Shown in pieces: positions 18,735 to 29,095 of a DNA stretch of 46,324 bases (positions are counted from its first letter, which is position 1; each line of letters opens with the position of its first letter). Source of the DNA: Candidatus Avimonas faecium (lineage in GTDB: Bacteria; Bacillota; Clostridia; Oscillospirales; Acutalibacteraceae); contig CAJFQI010000012.1 of assembly GCA_904419005.1 (NCBI GenBank), positions 1-46,324 of the forward strand, written 5' to 3'. Position numbers and translations under genes: made by a program. The notes under the pieces are model-generated. The model saw nothing but the letters and a program-made list of their open reading frames with translations, was not told the origin of the DNA and did no database searches.

Positions 18735-19103
18735 GTGATTCAACAGCAGACCTACCTCAAGGTTGCCGACAACACCGGCGCGAAGGAACTCATGTGCATC
18801 CGCGTCCTGGGTGGCTCCGGCAGAAGGTATGCGAATATCGGCGACGTGGTGGTTGCTTCCGTTAAGAAAGCAGCACCCGGCGGCGTTGTAAAAAAAGGCG
18901 ATGTCGTCAAGGCCGTCGTGGTCCGTTCGGCTAAGGGCGTGCGCCGCGAGGACGGCACCTACATCCGCTTTGACGAGAATGCGGCCGTCATTATCCGTGA
19001 TGACAAGAACCCGAGGGGCACCCGTATTTTTGGCCCGGTGGCGAGAGAGCTCCGTGAAAAGGATTATCTCAAAATCCTGAGCCTTGCCCCCGAAGTGCTT
19101 TGA
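18735..19103 (+). CDS. rplN: 50S ribosomal protein L14
   Basis: 122 residues, the invariant length. [20 protein letters not shown] and [20 protein letters not shown] are diagnostic. L14 contributes to intersubunit bridges and is the landing site of the silencing factor RsfS. The start is GTG at 18735 behind AAAGGAGG. Confidence 0.97.
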   Translation: MIQQQTYLKVADNTGAKELMCIRVLGGSGRRYANIGDVVVASVKKAAPGGVVKKGDVVKAVVVRSAKGVRREDGTYIRFDENAAVIIRDDKNPRGTRIFGPVARELREKDYLKILSLAPEVL

Positions 19104-19117
19104 TGGGAGGCGCCAAA

Positions 19118-19435
19118 ATGAGTAAGATGCATGTCAAAAAGGACGATACCGTCCTGATTATCAGCGGTGACGACCGCGGCAAAAAGGGCAAGGTGCTGGA
19201 AGTCAGCCCCAAGGAAGGCAAGGTCATCGTCGAAGGGCGCAACATGGTCAAAAAGCATGTCAAGCCCCGCAAGATGGGCGATCCCGGCGGGATTGTGGAA
19301 TCGGCCGGCGCGATGTATGCCTCCAAGGTCATGGTTATCTGCCCCCATTGCAACAAGCCGGCGCGGGTCGGCCATAAAAAGTTCGCCGACGGCACGAAGT
19401 CCCGTATCTGCAAGCGCTGCGGCGAAGCGCTGTAA
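19118..19435 (+). CDS. rplX: 50S ribosomal protein L24
   Basis: 105 residues with an N-terminal KOW motif ([20 protein letters not shown]). The C-terminal region has two CxxC pairs ([19 protein letters not shown]), the zinc-binding-like tail seen in many Firmicutes L24 proteins. The ATG at 19118 is chosen because GGGAGG ends seven bases upstream. An ATG at 19103 overlapping the rplN stop is the alternative, giving five more residues. Confidence 0.95.
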   Translation: MSKMHVKKDDTVLIISGDDRGKKGKVLEVSPKEGKVIVEGRNMVKKHVKPRKMGDPGGIVESAGAMYASKVMVICPHCNKPARVGHKKFADGTKSRICKRCGEAL

Positions 19436-19449
19436 GGAGGTTAGAGCAA

Positions 19450-19989
19450 ATGGCCAGACTGATGGACTACTATAAAAAGGACGTCGCCCCCGCGCTCATG
19501 AAGAAGTTCAACTATAAGAGCGTGATGCAGATCCCGAAGCTGGACAAGATCGTGATCAACGTCGGCTGCGGTGAAGCGCGCGACAACGCCAAGGTTATTG
19601 ACGCCATCATGGCGGACCTTGCCGCGATCACCGGCCAGCGCCCGGTCGTCTGCAAAGCCAAGAAATCCGTCGCGAACTTTAAGCTGCGCGAAGGTATGAA
19701 CATCGGCGCCAAGGTGACCCTGCGCGGCGAGCGCATGTATGAGTTCCTGGACCGCCTGTTCAATATCGCCCTCCCCCGTGTGCGCGACTTCCGCGGGATC
19801 AACGCGAATTCCTTTGACGGGCGCGGCAACTACAACATGGGCCTGAAGGAACAGCTCATCTTCCCGGAAATCGACTACGACAAGATTGATAAGGTGCGCG
19901 GCATGGACATCTGCTTTGTCACCACCGCCAATACCGACGAGGAAGCCCGCGAGCTGCTCAGCCTGATGGGCGCTCCGTTCGCGAAATAA
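19450..19989 (+). CDS. rplE: 50S ribosomal protein L5
   Basis: 179 residues. [38 protein letters not shown] and [10 protein letters not shown] identify L5, which binds 5S rRNA and contacts the P-site tRNA. The start follows AAGGAGG, 14 bases after rplX. Confidence 0.97.
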   Translation: MARLMDYYKKDVAPALMKKFNYKSVMQIPKLDKIVINVGCGEARDNAKVIDAIMADLAAITGQRPVVCKAKKSVANFKLREGMNIGAKVTLRGERMYEFLDRLFNIALPRVRDFRGINANSFDGRGNYNMGLKEQLIFPEIDYDKIDKVRGMDICFVTTANTDEEARELLSLMGAPFAK

Positions 19990-20004
19990 GGAGGGGGAAA
20001 CACC

Positions 20005-20190
20005 GTGGCAAAAACGAGTATGAAGCTCAAGCAGCAGAGGAAGCCGAAGTATTCCACCCAGGCTTACAACCGCTGCAAAATCTGCGGCCGTCCCCACGCC
20101 TATCTGCGCAAATACGGCATCTGCCGTATCTGCTTCAGAGAGCTGGCTTACAAGGGCCAGATCCCCGGCGTGCGGAAGGCCAGCTGGTAA
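20005..20190 (+). CDS. rpsZ: 30S ribosomal protein S14, zinc-binding type Z
   Basis: 61 residues, the short form. [20 protein letters not shown] carries the four zinc-binding cysteines, and the protein ends in the invariant KASW. The zinc-free paralogue RpsN, used under zinc limitation, is not in this cluster. The start is GTG at 20005 behind AAGGAGGGGG. Confidence 0.97.
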   Translation: MAKTSMKLKQQRKPKYSTQAYNRCKICGRPHAYLRKYGICRICFRELAYKGQIPGVRKASW

Positions 20191-20217
20191 AGCAATAGCT
20201 TAAAGGAGGTTGACGGA

Positions 20218-20619
20218 ATGCAGATCACCGATACTATCGCGGATATGCTCACGAGAATCCGCAACGCGAATTCGGCCAAGCACGATTCGGTGGATATCCC
20301 CGCTTCCAACATGAAGAAGGCTATTGCCCAGATTCTTGTTGACGAGGGATATGTAAAGAGCTACAACGTAATTGAGGATGACAAGCAGGGCACCATCCGC
20401 ATCGTCCTGAAGTACCAGGGCCCCTCAAAGGCCCCGGTCCTCATGGGCCTGCGCCGCGTTTCCAAGCCCGGCCTGCGCATCTATTCAAGCAGCGAGGACA
20501 TGCCGAAGGTCATGAAGGGCATCGGCACCGCCATTGTTTCCACCTCTAAGGGCGTCATGACCGACAAGCAGGCGCGCAAAGAGCATGTGGGCGGCGAAGT
20601 CCTGGCTTTTGTATGGTAA
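20218..20619 (+). CDS. rpsH: 30S ribosomal protein S8
   Basis: 133 residues. [20 protein letters not shown] at the N-terminus and [20 protein letters not shown] at the C-terminus are diagnostic. S8 organises the central domain of 16S rRNA and in E. coli represses the spc operon by binding mRNA at rplE. The start follows AAAGGAGG. Confidence 0.97.
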   Translation: MQITDTIADMLTRIRNANSAKHDSVDIPASNMKKAIAQILVDEGYVKSYNVIEDDKQGTIRIVLKYQGPSKAPVLMGLRRVSKPGLRIYSSSEDMPKVMKGIGTAIVSTSKGVMTDKQARKEHVGGEVLAFVW

Positions 20620-20634
20620 GGGGGGCGGAAAGAT

Positions 20635-21183
20635 ATGTCTAGAATTGGACGCAAACCGATCGCCATCCCCGCCGGCGTTGACGTCAAGGTGGAAGACGGC
20701 GTCGTGACGGTCAAAGGCGCGAAGGGGACCCTGACCCAGAAGGTCCACCCCAACATGACCGTGACCGTTGAGGACGGCATGGTCCATGTGACCCGCCCGG
20801 ATGACGAAAAGCAGAACCGCGCGCTGCACGGCCTGACCCGCACCCTCATCGCCAATATGGTGGAGGGCGTGACCAACGGCTTCAAGAAGGAGCTGGACGT
20901 CAACGGCGTCGGCTACCGTGTGCAGAAGCAGGGCAAGGACCTCATCATGAACCTGGGCTTCAGCCACACCGTGGTGGTCAGCGAGATCCCGGGCATCACG
21001 ATTGAGGCGCCGGGCCCCAACAAGATCATCATTTCCGGCCCCGACAAGCAGCTGGTCGGCCAGTTCGCGGCGGAAGTCCGCGAGAAGCGCCCGCCGGAGC
21101 CGTATAAGGGCAAGGGCATCAAGTACACCGATGAAGTCATCCGCCGCAAGGAAGGCAAGACCGGCGGTAAGGGCAAGAAGTAA
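20635..21183 (+). CDS. rplF: 50S ribosomal protein L6
   Basis: 182 residues, two homologous domains. [20 protein letters not shown] at the start and [20 protein letters not shown] near the end are typical. L6 lies near the factor-binding site by the sarcin-ricin loop. The start follows AAGGGGGG. Confidence 0.97.
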   Translation: MSRIGRKPIAIPAGVDVKVEDGVVTVKGAKGTLTQKVHPNMTVTVEDGMVHVTRPDDEKQNRALHGLTRTLIANMVEGVTNGFKKELDVNGVGYRVQKQGKDLIMNLGFSHTVVVSEIPGITIEAPGPNKIIISGPDKQLVGQFAAEVREKRPPEPYKGKGIKYTDEVIRRKEGKTGGKGKK

Positions 21184-21198
21184 GGAGAGTGAAAACCC

Positions 21199-21558
21199 AT
21201 GGTGAGCAAGTCTGACAGCAACAAAGCCCGTCTGCGCCGGCATACCCGTGTGCGCGGCAAGGTCAGCGGCACCGCGGAACGTCCGCGCCTCAACGTGTAT
21301 CGCTCCCTCAACCACATCTATGCCCAGATTATTGATGACGTCAAGGGAGTTACGCTCGTCGCTGCGTCGAGCGTCGAAAAGGATTTCGGCATGACCGGCG
21401 GGAACAAGGAAGCCGCGAAAAAGGTCGGCGAAATGATCGCCAAGCGCGCCGCTGAAAAGGGGATCACCGACGTGGTCTTCGACCGCGGCGGCTACATCTA
21501 CCACGGCCGCGTCAAGGAGCTGGCCGAAGGCGCCCGCGAGGGCGGCCTCAAGTTCTAA
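21199..21558 (+). CDS. rplR: 50S ribosomal protein L18
   Basis: 119 residues. [20 protein letters not shown] and [20 protein letters not shown] are diagnostic of L18, which delivers 5S rRNA with L5. The start follows AAGGAGAG, 15 bases after rplF. Confidence 0.97.
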   Translation: MVSKSDSNKARLRRHTRVRGKVSGTAERPRLNVYRSLNHIYAQIIDDVKGVTLVAASSVEKDFGMTGGNKEAAKKVGEMIAKRAAEKGITDVVFDRGGYIYHGRVKELAEGAREGGLKF

Positions 21559-21578
21559 GGAAAGGGAGGAAACAGACT

Positions 21579-22079
21579 TTGGCCAGAATTGACGCATCGA
21601 CTATGGAACTCAAGGAGCGCATTGTCGCTATCAACCGCGTCAGCAAGACGGTGAAGGGCGGCCGGATCTTCAAATTCGCCGCGCTGGTCGTCGTGGGCGA
21701 CGGCAATGGGCTGGTGGGCTTCGGCCTCGGAAAGGCCGGCGAAGTGCCGGACGCGATCCGCAAGGGCATTGAAGACGCCAAAAAGAACCTGATCCGGATC
21801 TCTCTGAAGGGGACCACGATCCCGCATGAGGTTATCGGCAAATTCGGGGCCGGCCGCGTGCTGCTCAAGCCCGCCGCCCCCGGTACCGGCGTTATCGCCG
21901 GCGGCGCCGTGCGCGCCGTCGTGGAGGCGGCCGGCATCAAGGATATCCGCACCAAGGCGCTGCGCTCCAACAACCCCAACAACGTGGTCAACGCCACGAT
22001 GAACGGGCTGGCTCAGCTGCGCACGGCGGAGCAGGCCGCGGCGATCCGCGGCAAGACCGCCAAGGAGATCCTGGGCTGA
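21579..22079 (+). CDS. rpsE: 30S ribosomal protein S5
   Basis: 166 residues. [20 protein letters not shown], the KH-like [20 protein letters not shown] and [19 protein letters not shown] identify S5, which acts in decoding fidelity at the mRNA entry. The start codon is TTG at 21579 behind AAAGGGAGG; no ATG or GTG fits. A TTG start for a highly expressed r-protein suggests translational tuning. Confidence 0.96.
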   Translation: MARIDASTMELKERIVAINRVSKTVKGGRIFKFAALVVVGDGNGLVGFGLGKAGEVPDAIRKGIEDAKKNLIRISLKGTTIPHEVIGKFGAGRVLLKPAAPGTGVIAGGAVRAVVEAAGIKDIRTKALRSNNPNNVVNATMNGLAQLRTAEQAAAIRGKTAKEILG

Positions 22080-22146
22080 ACGGGCTGGAGGCTCCGCCCG
22101 CCGGGCAGGGCCTGACCGAGACGAGACGAAAGGAATGGTCGTAACT

Positions 22147-22344
22147 ATGGCAAAGAAGGCGAAAACAGGCGCCTTGCAGATCACGCTTGTCAAGAGCCTG
22201 ATCGGCAGCAAAAAAGACCAGATCGCCACCGCCGAGTCTCTGGGCCTGCGGAAGATCGGCGACTGCACCAGCCAGCCGGACAACGCCGCTACTCAGGGCA
22301 AGGTGGCCAAGATTATCCACCTCATAAAGGTAACCGAAGCGTAA
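22147..22344 (+). CDS. rpmD: 50S ribosomal protein L30
   Basis: 65 residues, normal. LQITLVKSLIGSKKDQIATA and ESLGLRKIGD are typical. The ATG at 22147 is chosen over one at 22135, because the GAAAGGA ends directly at 22134 and gives acceptable spacing only to the later start. It is 67 bases after rpsE, a longer gap than its neighbours. Confidence 0.94.
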   Translation: MAKKAKTGALQITLVKSLIGSKKDQIATAESLGLRKIGDCTSQPDNAATQGKVAKIIHLIKVTEA

Positions 22345-22371
22345 GCAATCGAGCAAGGAGGTGCGAACATT

Positions 22372-22812
22372 ATGAAGCTGCATGAGCTTTCTCCGGCCCC
22401 GGGTTCCACCCGGGAACCGAAAAGAATCGGCCGTGGACATGGTTCCGGCCAGGGCAAAACCGCCGGTAAGGGCCACAAGGGCCAAAAGGCGCGCGCCGGC
22501 CGCGGGATCCGCCCGGGGTTTGAAGGCGGCCAGATGCCTTTGCAGAGACGCGTACCGAAGAGAGGGTTTACCAATATTTTCGCTACGCGGTATGCCACGG
22601 TCAACGTGGGCTCCCTCAACGCGTTTGAGGACGGCGCCGTAGTAGACGTCGACGCGCTGAAGGGCGCCGGCCTGGTGAAAAACACCTACGACGGGATTAA
22701 AATCCTCGGCAACGGGGATGTACAAAAGAAGCTGACTATCAAAGCCGCGGCTTTCTCTGAAGCGGCCAAAGCCAAAATCGAGGCCGCAGGCGGGAAAGCA
22801 GAGGTGATCTGA
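22372..22812 (+). CDS. rplO: 50S ribosomal protein L15
   Basis: 146 residues. [20 protein letters not shown] followed by the glycine/lysine-rich extension [16 protein letters not shown] is typical of L15, which threads into 23S rRNA. The start follows AAGGAGG. Its stop is one base from the secY start, so the two are coupled. Confidence 0.97.
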   Translation: MKLHELSPAPGSTREPKRIGRGHGSGQGKTAGKGHKGQKARAGRGIRPGFEGGQMPLQRRVPKRGFTNIFATRYATVNVGSLNAFEDGAVVDVDALKGAGLVKNTYDGIKILGNGDVQKKLTIKAAAFSEAAKAKIEAAGGKAEVI

Positions 22813-22813
22813 G

Positions 22814-24133
22814 GTGTTTCAGGTTCTACGGAATGCATGGAAGATTACCGACCTGCGCCATAAAATTCTGTATACCCTGTTTATCATCCTGATTTTCCGC
22901 ATCGGTTCCGCCATTACGGTCCCCTTTGTGGATCCCCAGGTACTGCGTGAGGCGACCGCTTCAACGACGGGGACGATGATGGATTATCTCACCCTGCTGT
23001 CCGGCGGCGGCTTTTCCAACGCGAGTATTTTCGCGCTGTCGATTACGCCGTACATCAACGCCAGCATCATCATCCAGCTGCTTACGGTCGCCATCCCCCC
23101 GCTGGAGCGGATGGCCAAGGACGGCGAGGCCGGCCGTAAAAAGCTGGGGCAGATCACCCGCTACACCACCGTCGGCCTCGGCCTGCTGCTCGGCGTTGCG
23201 TATTACTTCATGGTAAAGAACGCGTACGGCGCGCTGGTCAGTGAAGCCAGAAGCGGCTTCGGCCTCTGGTTCGGCGCGATTGTCATCGTCCTGTGCTTTA
23301 CTGCCGGCTCGGCGCTGATGATGTGGCTGGGCGAGCAGATCAACGAAAAGGGGATCGGCAACGGGATTTCCATCCTGCTGTTCGCGGGCATTATCTCCCG
23401 CATCCCCTCCGGCGCCGCGATGCTGTGGCAGTATTTCTATGAGGCGGGCATCAAGAACATCAATGCCGGCGGGATGAAGTATGTCGTCCTGGTGCCGGTC
23501 ATCCTGATCCTCTTCCTGCTGATGATCGCCTTCATCGTGTTTATCACTAACGCGGAGCGCCGCATCCCGGTCCAATACGCGAAGCGCGTGGTCGGCCGGA
23601 AAATGTACGGCGGGCAGAATACGTACATCCCGATTAAGGTCAATATGTCCGGCGTCATGCCGATCATCCTGGCCTCCGCGATTGTATCCCTGCCCGGCAC
23701 GATCGCCAGCTTCTTCCCGAATAACGGCTTTTGGAAGGCGGTCACCAACATCTTTAACTATTCGTCTATCCTTTACGCCGTAATCTATTTTGTACTGATT
23801 ATCGCCTTTGCGTTCTTCTACGTGACGATTCAGTATAATCCGCTGGAGATGTCCAATAATCTCCGCAAGAATTCCGGGGCGATCCCCGGATACCGCCCCG
23901 GCAAGCCGACAGTCGATTTCATCAAGCGCGTGCTGAATAAGGTTACGCTGATCGGGGCGCTGTGCCTCGGCGTAATCGCGATCTTCCCGATCATCTTCGG
24001 CGCGGCCAGCGGTATGCGGGGCCTTGCGCTCGGCGGTACTTCGATCATGATCGTGGTCGGCGTGGCGCTTGAGACGACCCAGCAGATGGAAAGCCAGATG
24101 ATGATGCGGCACTACAAGGGCTTCCTTGAGTAA
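22814..24133 (+). CDS. secY: Preprotein translocase subunit SecY
   Basis: A 439-residue channel subunit of the Sec translocon with ten membrane spans. The N-terminus FQVLRNAWKITDLRHKILYT, the plug-helix region, EQINEKGIGNGISILLFAGI and the cytoplasmic loop IPVQYAKRVVGRKMYGGQ are diagnostic. The start is GTG at 22814, with its ribosome site inside the end of rplO. It is the last gene before a 151-base gap with a strong hairpin, then adk and map. Confidence 0.98.
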   Translation: MFQVLRNAWKITDLRHKILYTLFIILIFRIGSAITVPFVDPQVLREATASTTGTMMDYLTLLSGGGFSNASIFALSITPYINASIIIQLLTVAIPPLERMAKDGEAGRKKLGQITRYTTVGLGLLLGVAYYFMVKNAYGALVSEARSGFGLWFGAIVIVLCFTAGSALMMWLGEQINEKGIGNGISILLFAGIISRIPSGAAMLWQYFYEAGIKNINAGGMKYVVLVPVILILFLLMIAFIVFITNAERRIPVQYAKRVVGRKMYGGQNTYIPIKVNMSGVMPIILASAIVSLPGTIASFFPNNGFWKAVTNIFNYSSILYAVIYFVLIIAFAFFYVTIQYNPLEMSNNLRKNSGAIPGYRPGKPTVDFIKRVLNKVTLIGALCLGVIAIFPIIFGAASGMRGLALGGTSIMIVVGVALETTQQMESQMMMRHYKGFLE

Positions 24134-24207
24134 AGCGGGTATTGCGACGCCGTTTCGTTTACATTCGCAGCAAAAGGCCCACTCGGGATTCCGATACGCC
24201 TTGCAGG

Positions 24208-24237
24208 GCCCATCCCCCGTACAGCCGGGGGATGGGC
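24208..24237 (+). repeat. Perfect hairpin between secY and adk
   Basis: GCCCATCCCCC (24208-24218) pairs with GGGGGATGGGC (24227-24237) across an eight-base loop. No T-tract follows, so it is not a standard terminator. It may be an mRNA processing or stability element that separates expression of secY from adk-map. Confidence 0.7.
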
Positions 24238-24284
24238 TGAGGCGGGCCTTGCGCACGCAGCAGCGAGAAAGGAATGGTTTGTAG

Positions 24285-24917
24285 ATGAAGCTTATACTGC
24301 TCGGAGCCCCCGGCGCCGGAAAAGGCACCCAGGCGGAAATTATCAGCGAAACCCTGAAGATCCCCACCATTTCCACGGGTAACATTATCCGTGAAGCGCT
24401 GAAAAGCGGCACGGAGATGGGCAAGAAAGCCAAGGAGTACACCGAATCCGGCCGGCTGGTCCCCGATGACATCGTCATCGGCATCATCAAGGACCGCCTG
24501 GCGCAGCCCGATTGCGAGGGCGGGTTCATCCTTGACGGCTTCCCCCGCACCATCCCGCAGGCCGAGGCTCTTGACCGGATGGGTATTGACATTGACCGCG
24601 TCATTGACATTGAAGTGGCCGATGAGACGATCACCCGCCGCGTATCGGGACGCCGTGTCTGCCCCTCTTGCGGCGCCTCCTATCATGTGGACTACAAACG
24701 GCCCACGGTGGAGGATATCTGCGACAAGTGCGGCGACACCCTTGTTCAGCGCAAGGATGACCAGCCCGAAACCGTGCGCGAACGCCTGCACGTCTATCAT
24801 GAGCAGACCGAGCCGCTGAAGTCCTTTTACGCGGCCAAGAACAAGCTTTACGTTGTGGAAGGCCAAGAGGAAGTGGCGGATACCACCCGCCTGACGCTGG
24901 CCGCTCTTGAGGCGTAA
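24285..24917 (+). CDS. adk: Adenylate kinase (zinc-lid form)
   Basis: 210 residues. It catalyses ATP + AMP to 2 ADP. The P-loop is LLGAPGAGKGTQ, the AMP site STGNIIREALKSG, and DGFPRTIPQAEAL follows. The LID domain holds CPSCGASYHV and CDKCGDTL, four cysteines that bind structural zinc as in Gram-positive enzymes. The start follows GAAAGGAA. It is two bases upstream of map, as in many Firmicutes. Confidence 0.97.
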   Translation: MKLILLGAPGAGKGTQAEIISETLKIPTISTGNIIREALKSGTEMGKKAKEYTESGRLVPDDIVIGIIKDRLAQPDCEGGFILDGFPRTIPQAEALDRMGIDIDRVIDIEVADETITRRVSGRRVCPSCGASYHVDYKRPTVEDICDKCGDTLVQRKDDQPETVRERLHVYHEQTEPLKSFYAAKNKLYVVEGQEEVADTTRLTLAALEA

Positions 24918-24919
24918 GC

Positions 24920-25666
24920 ATGATAGCGATTAAGAACAAGCGGGAGCTGCAGGCGATGAAGGAAGCCTGCGTGATCTCCGCCAGGGCGTTGAAATTGGCG
25001 GGAGAAGCCGTCCAGCCCGGCGTGACCACGGCCGAAATCGACCGGGAGGTACGCCGGTACATTGAAAGCCAGGGCGCGAAGCCCAGCTTTTTGGGCTACG
25101 GCGGGTTCCCGGCCAGCGCATGCATTTCGGTCAACAACGTGGTCATCCACGGCATACCCGATAAACGCGTCATCAAAGCGGGCGATATCGTCAGCGTGGA
25201 TGTCGGCGCGTTTTTAAACGGTTTCCACGGCGATAACGCCGCCACCTTCGCCGCCGGGGAGGTTTCCCCTGAGGCGCAGGCCCTGATGGACGCCACCCGC
25301 GAGAGCCTCTACGAGGGCATCCGGGCGGCTAAGGCGGGCAACCGGATCGGCGATATCGGTGCAGCCGTGCAGCGGTATGTCGAGGTGCGCGGTTACTCGG
25401 TTGTACGGCAGTTTGTCGGCCACGGAGTAGGCGCGAACCTGCACGAAGACCCCAGCGTACCCAATTTCGGTACACCCGGACGAGGCCCCCGGCTCCTGCC
25501 GGGGATGACCATTGCCATTGAACCCATGATCAATGCCGGCGTCAGCGATGTGAAGATCCTGAAAGACGGCTGGACTACCGTGACGGCGGACGGGAAATTG
25601 TCCGCCCACTTTGAGCATTCCGTTGCCATCACCCCCGACGGCCCCGTCATTTTGACGCTGCCCTAA
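24920..25666 (+). CDS. map: Methionine aminopeptidase, type I
   Basis: 248 residues. It removes the initiator Met from nascent proteins. The metal ligands are seen in SVDVGAFLNGFHGDNA (two Asp), GHGVGANLHEDP (His), IEPMI (Glu) and HFEHSVAI (Glu). There is no N-terminal SEC-C zinc extension. It lies two bases after adk and six before the KOW-domain gene. Confidence 0.97.
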   Translation: MIAIKNKRELQAMKEACVISARALKLAGEAVQPGVTTAEIDREVRRYIESQGAKPSFLGYGGFPASACISVNNVVIHGIPDKRVIKAGDIVSVDVGAFLNGFHGDNAATFAAGEVSPEAQALMDATRESLYEGIRAAKAGNRIGDIGAAVQRYVEVRGYSVVRQFVGHGVGANLHEDPSVPNFGTPGRGPRLLPGMTIAIEPMINAGVSDVKILKDGWTTVTADGKLSAHFEHSVAITPDGPVILTLP

Positions 25667-25672
25667 AGGACG

Positions 25673-25948
25673 GTGGAGGGATTGCTGCACCGAGGCCAGG
25701 TTGTCCTCTCGTCGGCCGGACGGGACCAGGGAGGGCGGATGGCGGTGCTGGGGGCTGCCCCGGACGGCGGGATCCTGATCGCCGACGGCCGGCGGAGGCC
25801 GCTCCAGCACCCCAAGCGGAAAAACCCGCGCCATCTGACGCCGACCGGTTTTACGGTCAGCGAGGCTTCAATGGCGACCAACCGTGAATTGCGCCGTGCG
25901 CTCGCCGCTTTGGAGGAGGCGCCGGACCCATCACAAGAGGGAGGTTAA
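25673..25948 (+). CDS. KOW-domain RNA-binding protein (L14e/L6e-like)
   Basis: 91 residues. The first 35 residues form a KOW motif (LHRGQVVLSSAGRDQGGRMA) resembling the eukaryotic/archaeal L14e/L6e/L27e group. Clostridia commonly carry such a gene exactly here, between map and infA. The function is not established; RNA or ribosome binding is inferred. The start is taken as GTG at 25673; a TTG at 25682 is the alternative and has a better distance from AAAGGA. It ends three bases before infA. Confidence 0.8.
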   Translation: MEGLLHRGQVVLSSAGRDQGGRMAVLGAAPDGGILIADGRRRPLQHPKRKNPRHLTPTGFTVSEASMATNRELRRALAALEEAPDPSQEGG

Positions 25949-25951
25949 CCT

Positions 25952-26170
25952 ATGTCGAAAGCGGACGTTATCGAATTGGAAGGCACCGTCGTTGAGGCTT
26001 TGCCGAACGCCACGTTCCAGGTGAAGCTCGCGAACGGCCATGTCATTTTGGCCCACATTTCCGGCAAGCTGCGGATGAATTTCATCCGGATCCTGCCCGG
26101 CGACAAGGTGACGGTGGAAATGTCCCCGTACGACCTGACCAAAGGCCGGATCACCTGGCGGACAAAGTAA
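25952..26170 (+). CDS. infA: Translation initiation factor IF-1
   Basis: 72 residues, an OB-fold factor that blocks the A site during initiation. [20 protein letters not shown] and [14 protein letters not shown] are diagnostic. The start follows AGAGGGAGG. rpmJ follows after 81 bases. Confidence 0.97.
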   Translation: MSKADVIELEGTVVEALPNATFQVKLANGHVILAHISGKLRMNFIRILPGDKVTVEMSPYDLTKGRITWRTK

Positions 26171-26251
26171 TCCGTCCGCCGCTGCCGGCCATCCGATTGG
26201 ATGTATCTGAGTACCGGGACCGCCGCGTCCCGGCAGAATGGAGGTTTCCTC

Positions 26252-26365
26252 ATGAAAGTAAGACCTTCTGTCAAGAAAATCTGCGAGAAATGCAAGATCA
26301 TCAAGCGCAAGGGCCGCGTGATGGTCATCTGCGAGAACCCGAAGCATAAACAGCGTCAGGGTTAA
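26252..26365 (+). CDS. rpmJ: 50S ribosomal protein L36, zinc form
   Basis: 37 residues. [20 protein letters not shown] is followed by [15 protein letters not shown]. The three cysteines and the histidine form the zinc site of the primary (C+) paralogue. The start follows TGGAGG. A 94-base gap before rpsM holds no gene. Confidence 0.97.
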   Translation: MKVRPSVKKICEKCKIIKRKGRVMVICENPKHKQRQG

Positions 26366-26459
26366 AGACCGACGTGCCCGCCCGGCATTCTCCCGCGCGG
26401 GGACCATGTCTCATTCAGTGCGCCGTACAGCGCGGCGCAACCGAAAGGAAGGATAATTT

Positions 26460-26828
26460 ATGGCGCGTATTGCTGGTGTTGACCTGCCCAGAGACAAACG
26501 CATTGAGATCGGCCTGACCTACATCTTCGGGATCGGCCGCAAATCGTCCAACGACATCCTCGCGGCGACCGGCGTAAACCCCGACACCCGGGTGCGGGAC
26601 CTGACCGAGGACGACGTTTCCAAGCTCAGAGAGTATATTGACCACAACTATACCGTGGAAGGCGACCTCCGCCGCGACGTCGCGTTCGACATCAAGCGGC
26701 TGATTGAAATCGGCAGCTACCGCGGCCTTCGCCACCGCAAGGGCCTTCCGGTCCGGGGCCAGCGCTCCAAGACCAACGCCCGCACCCGCAAGGGTCCCAA
26801 GAAGACCATTGCCAACAAGAAGAAATAA
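26460..26828 (+). CDS. rpsM: 30S ribosomal protein S13
   Basis: 122 residues. [20 protein letters not shown] and [20 protein letters not shown] are typical. S13 contacts the P-site tRNA and bridges to the 50S. The start follows AAAGGAAGG. rpsK starts 15 bases later. Confidence 0.97.
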   Translation: MARIAGVDLPRDKRIEIGLTYIFGIGRKSSNDILAATGVNPDTRVRDLTEDDVSKLREYIDHNYTVEGDLRRDVAFDIKRLIEIGSYRGLRHRKGLPVRGQRSKTNARTRKGPKKTIANKKK

Positions 26829-26843
26829 CGAGGAGGTAGAAGA

Positions 26844-27251
26844 ATGGCTGCTGCTAAGACTGCCGCGCGCAAGGGCGCGACCCGCCGCCGCAAGGAACGC
26901 AAGAACATCGAACGCGGCGCGGCGCACATCCAGTCCACATTTAACAATACCATCGTTACCATTACCGACACGCAGGGCAATGCTCTTTCCTGGGCGAGTG
27001 CCGGTGAGCTGGGCTTCCGCGGCTCGCGGAAATCGACCCCGTTTGCGGCGCAGACCGCGGCGGAGACCGCTGCCCGCGCGGCGATGGAACACGGCCTGAA
27101 GACCGTGGAGGTGTATGTAAAGGGGCCCGGCGCCGGCCGTGAAGCTGCGATCCGCGCCCTGCAGGCCGCCGGCCTTGAGGTCAACCTGATCAAAGACGTG
27201 ACCCCGGTTCCCCACAACGGCTGCCGTCCTCCCAAGAGAAGACGCGTTTAA
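26844..27251 (+). CDS. rpsK: 30S ribosomal protein S11
   Basis: 135 residues, slightly longer than usual through a basic N-terminal extension of about ten residues ([18 protein letters not shown]). [20 protein letters not shown] and [17 protein letters not shown] identify S11, part of the Shine-Dalgarno helix platform. The start follows GAGGAGG. Confidence 0.97.
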   Translation: MAAAKTAARKGATRRRKERKNIERGAAHIQSTFNNTIVTITDTQGNALSWASAGELGFRGSRKSTPFAAQTAAETAARAAMEHGLKTVEVYVKGPGAGREAAIRALQAAGLEVNLIKDVTPVPHNGCRPPKRRRV

Positions 27252-27282
27252 AAATTGAGAGCAATCAGGAGGTGCAACCAAC

Positions 27283-27909
27283 ATGGCTAGATATACCGGT
27301 CCGGTGTGCAGACTCTGCCGCCGCGAAGGTCAGAAACTGTTTTTGAAGGGCGAGCGCTGCTACTCCAAGAAGTGCGCGGTGGATCGCCGCGCCTATGCCC
27401 CCGGCCAGCATGGCCAGGGCCGCAAAAAGGTGTCGGAATACGGCCGGCAGCTGCGCACCAAGCAGTACGCCCGCCGCTATTACGGCGTGCTTGAGGGCCA
27501 GTTCCGCCATTACTTTGAGCTGGCGGAAAAAATGCCGGGCGTTACCGGCGAAAATCTGCTCCGCCTGCTGGAATCCCGGCTGGATAACGTGATTTACCGC
27601 CTGGGGCTGGCCAGCTCCCGCGCGGAGGCCCGGCAGCTTGTGCTGCACGGCCACTATACCGTCAACGGCCGCAGGGTCAACATCCCCTCCTTCCTGACCA
27701 AGGTGGGCCAGGTGATCGCGGTTAAAGACGGCAGCCGCCAGAAGGAAAAGATCAAGGCGATTGTGGAGGCGAATTCGTCCCGCCCGATCCCGAAGTGGCT
27801 GGAACTCAATCGTGAAACCCTTGAAGCGAAGGTCGTGGCCCTGCCCAACCGTGAGGACATTGATCTGCCGATCGAAGAAACCCTCATCGTCGAGTTGTAC
27901 TCGAAATAA
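27283..27909 (+). CDS. rpsD: 30S ribosomal protein S4, zinc form
   Basis: 208 residues. [20 protein letters not shown] and the following CYSKKC give four cysteines near the N-terminus, the zinc-binding C+ form. The S4 RNA-binding domain ([20 protein letters not shown]) follows. S4 is a primary assembly protein and in Bacillus regulates its own mRNA. The start follows AGGAGG. Confidence 0.97.
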   Translation: MARYTGPVCRLCRREGQKLFLKGERCYSKKCAVDRRAYAPGQHGQGRKKVSEYGRQLRTKQYARRYYGVLEGQFRHYFELAEKMPGVTGENLLRLLESRLDNVIYRLGLASSRAEARQLVLHGHYTVNGRRVNIPSFLTKVGQVIAVKDGSRQKEKIKAIVEANSSRPIPKWLELNRETLEAKVVALPNREDIDLPIEETLIVELYSK

Positions 27910-28024
27910 GGACGGAGTGGCGTATGCTTTCTCCGCACGACCATTCACCGCGGAAATGGACGGCCGCGCGGCCTAGTCGCGGCGGCTGCCCTCCAATTCC
28001 GCCTTCAATAAGGAGGGTTTACGA

Positions 28025-28978
28025 ATGATTGAGATCGAAAAGCCCAGAATCGAAGCAGGGGATGCCGCTGCCGACGGGACCTACGGCAAGTTCGTCGTGG
28101 AACCGCTGGAGCGGGGGTATGGGACGACGTTGGGCAACAGCCTGCGCCGCGTCCTGCTTTCGTCGCTGCCCGGCGTGGCGGTCACTTCGGTGAAAATCGA
28201 CGGGATCCTGCATGAATTCTCCACCATCGAAGGCGTTAAGGAAGATGTAACCGAAATCATCTTGAACATTAAAGGGCTTACCGCGAAAATCACCGGCGAC
28301 GGCCCGAAGGTGGTTTATATTGAGGCCGAGGGCGCGGGTGAGGTCAACGCCGGCTCGATCAAATGTGACAGCGAGGTAGAGATCCTCAACCCCGATATGC
28401 ACATTGCGACGCTAGGCGACGGCGCCCGGCTGTATATGGAAATCACACTGGACAAGGGGCGCGGCTATGTCCCGGCGGACCGGAACAAGCAGCTGCTGAA
28501 CCCCGTGATCGGCGTGATCCCGGTGGACTCGATCTACACCCCGGTGGTAAAGGTAAACTATACCGTGGAAAATACCCGCGTGGGACAGATTACCGACTAT
28601 GATAAGCTGACCCTTGAGGTGTGGACCAATGGGACGATTTCCGCCAAAGAGGCCGTTTCCCTGGGCGCGAAAGTGCTGACCGAGCATCTGAACCTGTTTG
28701 TGGATCTCTCCGGCGAAACCTATGCCGGCGATTCCATCATGGTGGAAAAGGATGACAAGGGCAAGGAAAAGGTCTTGGAAATGACGATTGAGGAGCTTGA
28801 CCTGTCGGTCCGTTCCTTCAACTGCCTCAAGCGCGCCGGCATCAACACCGTGGAGGACCTGATCAACAAGTCGGAGGACGACATGATGAAGGTCCGCAAC
28901 CTCGGCCGCAAGTCGCTTGAGGAAGTCGTGAACAAGCTGGCGTCGCTGGGCTTCAGCCTGCATTCGGACGAGGAATAA
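28025..28978 (+). CDS. rpoA: DNA-directed RNA polymerase subunit alpha
   Basis: 317 residues. The N-terminal dimerisation domain shows [20 protein letters not shown]. The C-terminal domain shows [20 protein letters not shown] followed by [15 protein letters not shown], which bind UP elements and activators. The start follows AAGGAGG. The 115-base gap from rpsD and the 117-base gap to rplQ hold no ORFs. Confidence 0.98.
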   Translation: MIEIEKPRIEAGDAAADGTYGKFVVEPLERGYGTTLGNSLRRVLLSSLPGVAVTSVKIDGILHEFSTIEGVKEDVTEIILNIKGLTAKITGDGPKVVYIEAEGAGEVNAGSIKCDSEVEILNPDMHIATLGDGARLYMEITLDKGRGYVPADRNKQLLNPVIGVIPVDSIYTPVVKVNYTVENTRVGQITDYDKLTLEVWTNGTISAKEAVSLGAKVLTEHLNLFVDLSGETYAGDSIMVEKDDKGKEKVLEMTIEELDLSVRSFNCLKRAGINTVEDLINKSEDDMMKVRNLGRKSLEEVVNKLASLGFSLHSDEE

Positions 28979-29095
28979 CCTCTTCTCCGCAAGGGAGCGG
29001 CGCTCCCTGCGCCGGCGCCCTATTGTTTGGATAATTACCCAGAATTCCGGTTGTCCCGCACGCGGCATAAACCGGAGGAAAAGGAGTGAATTCAT

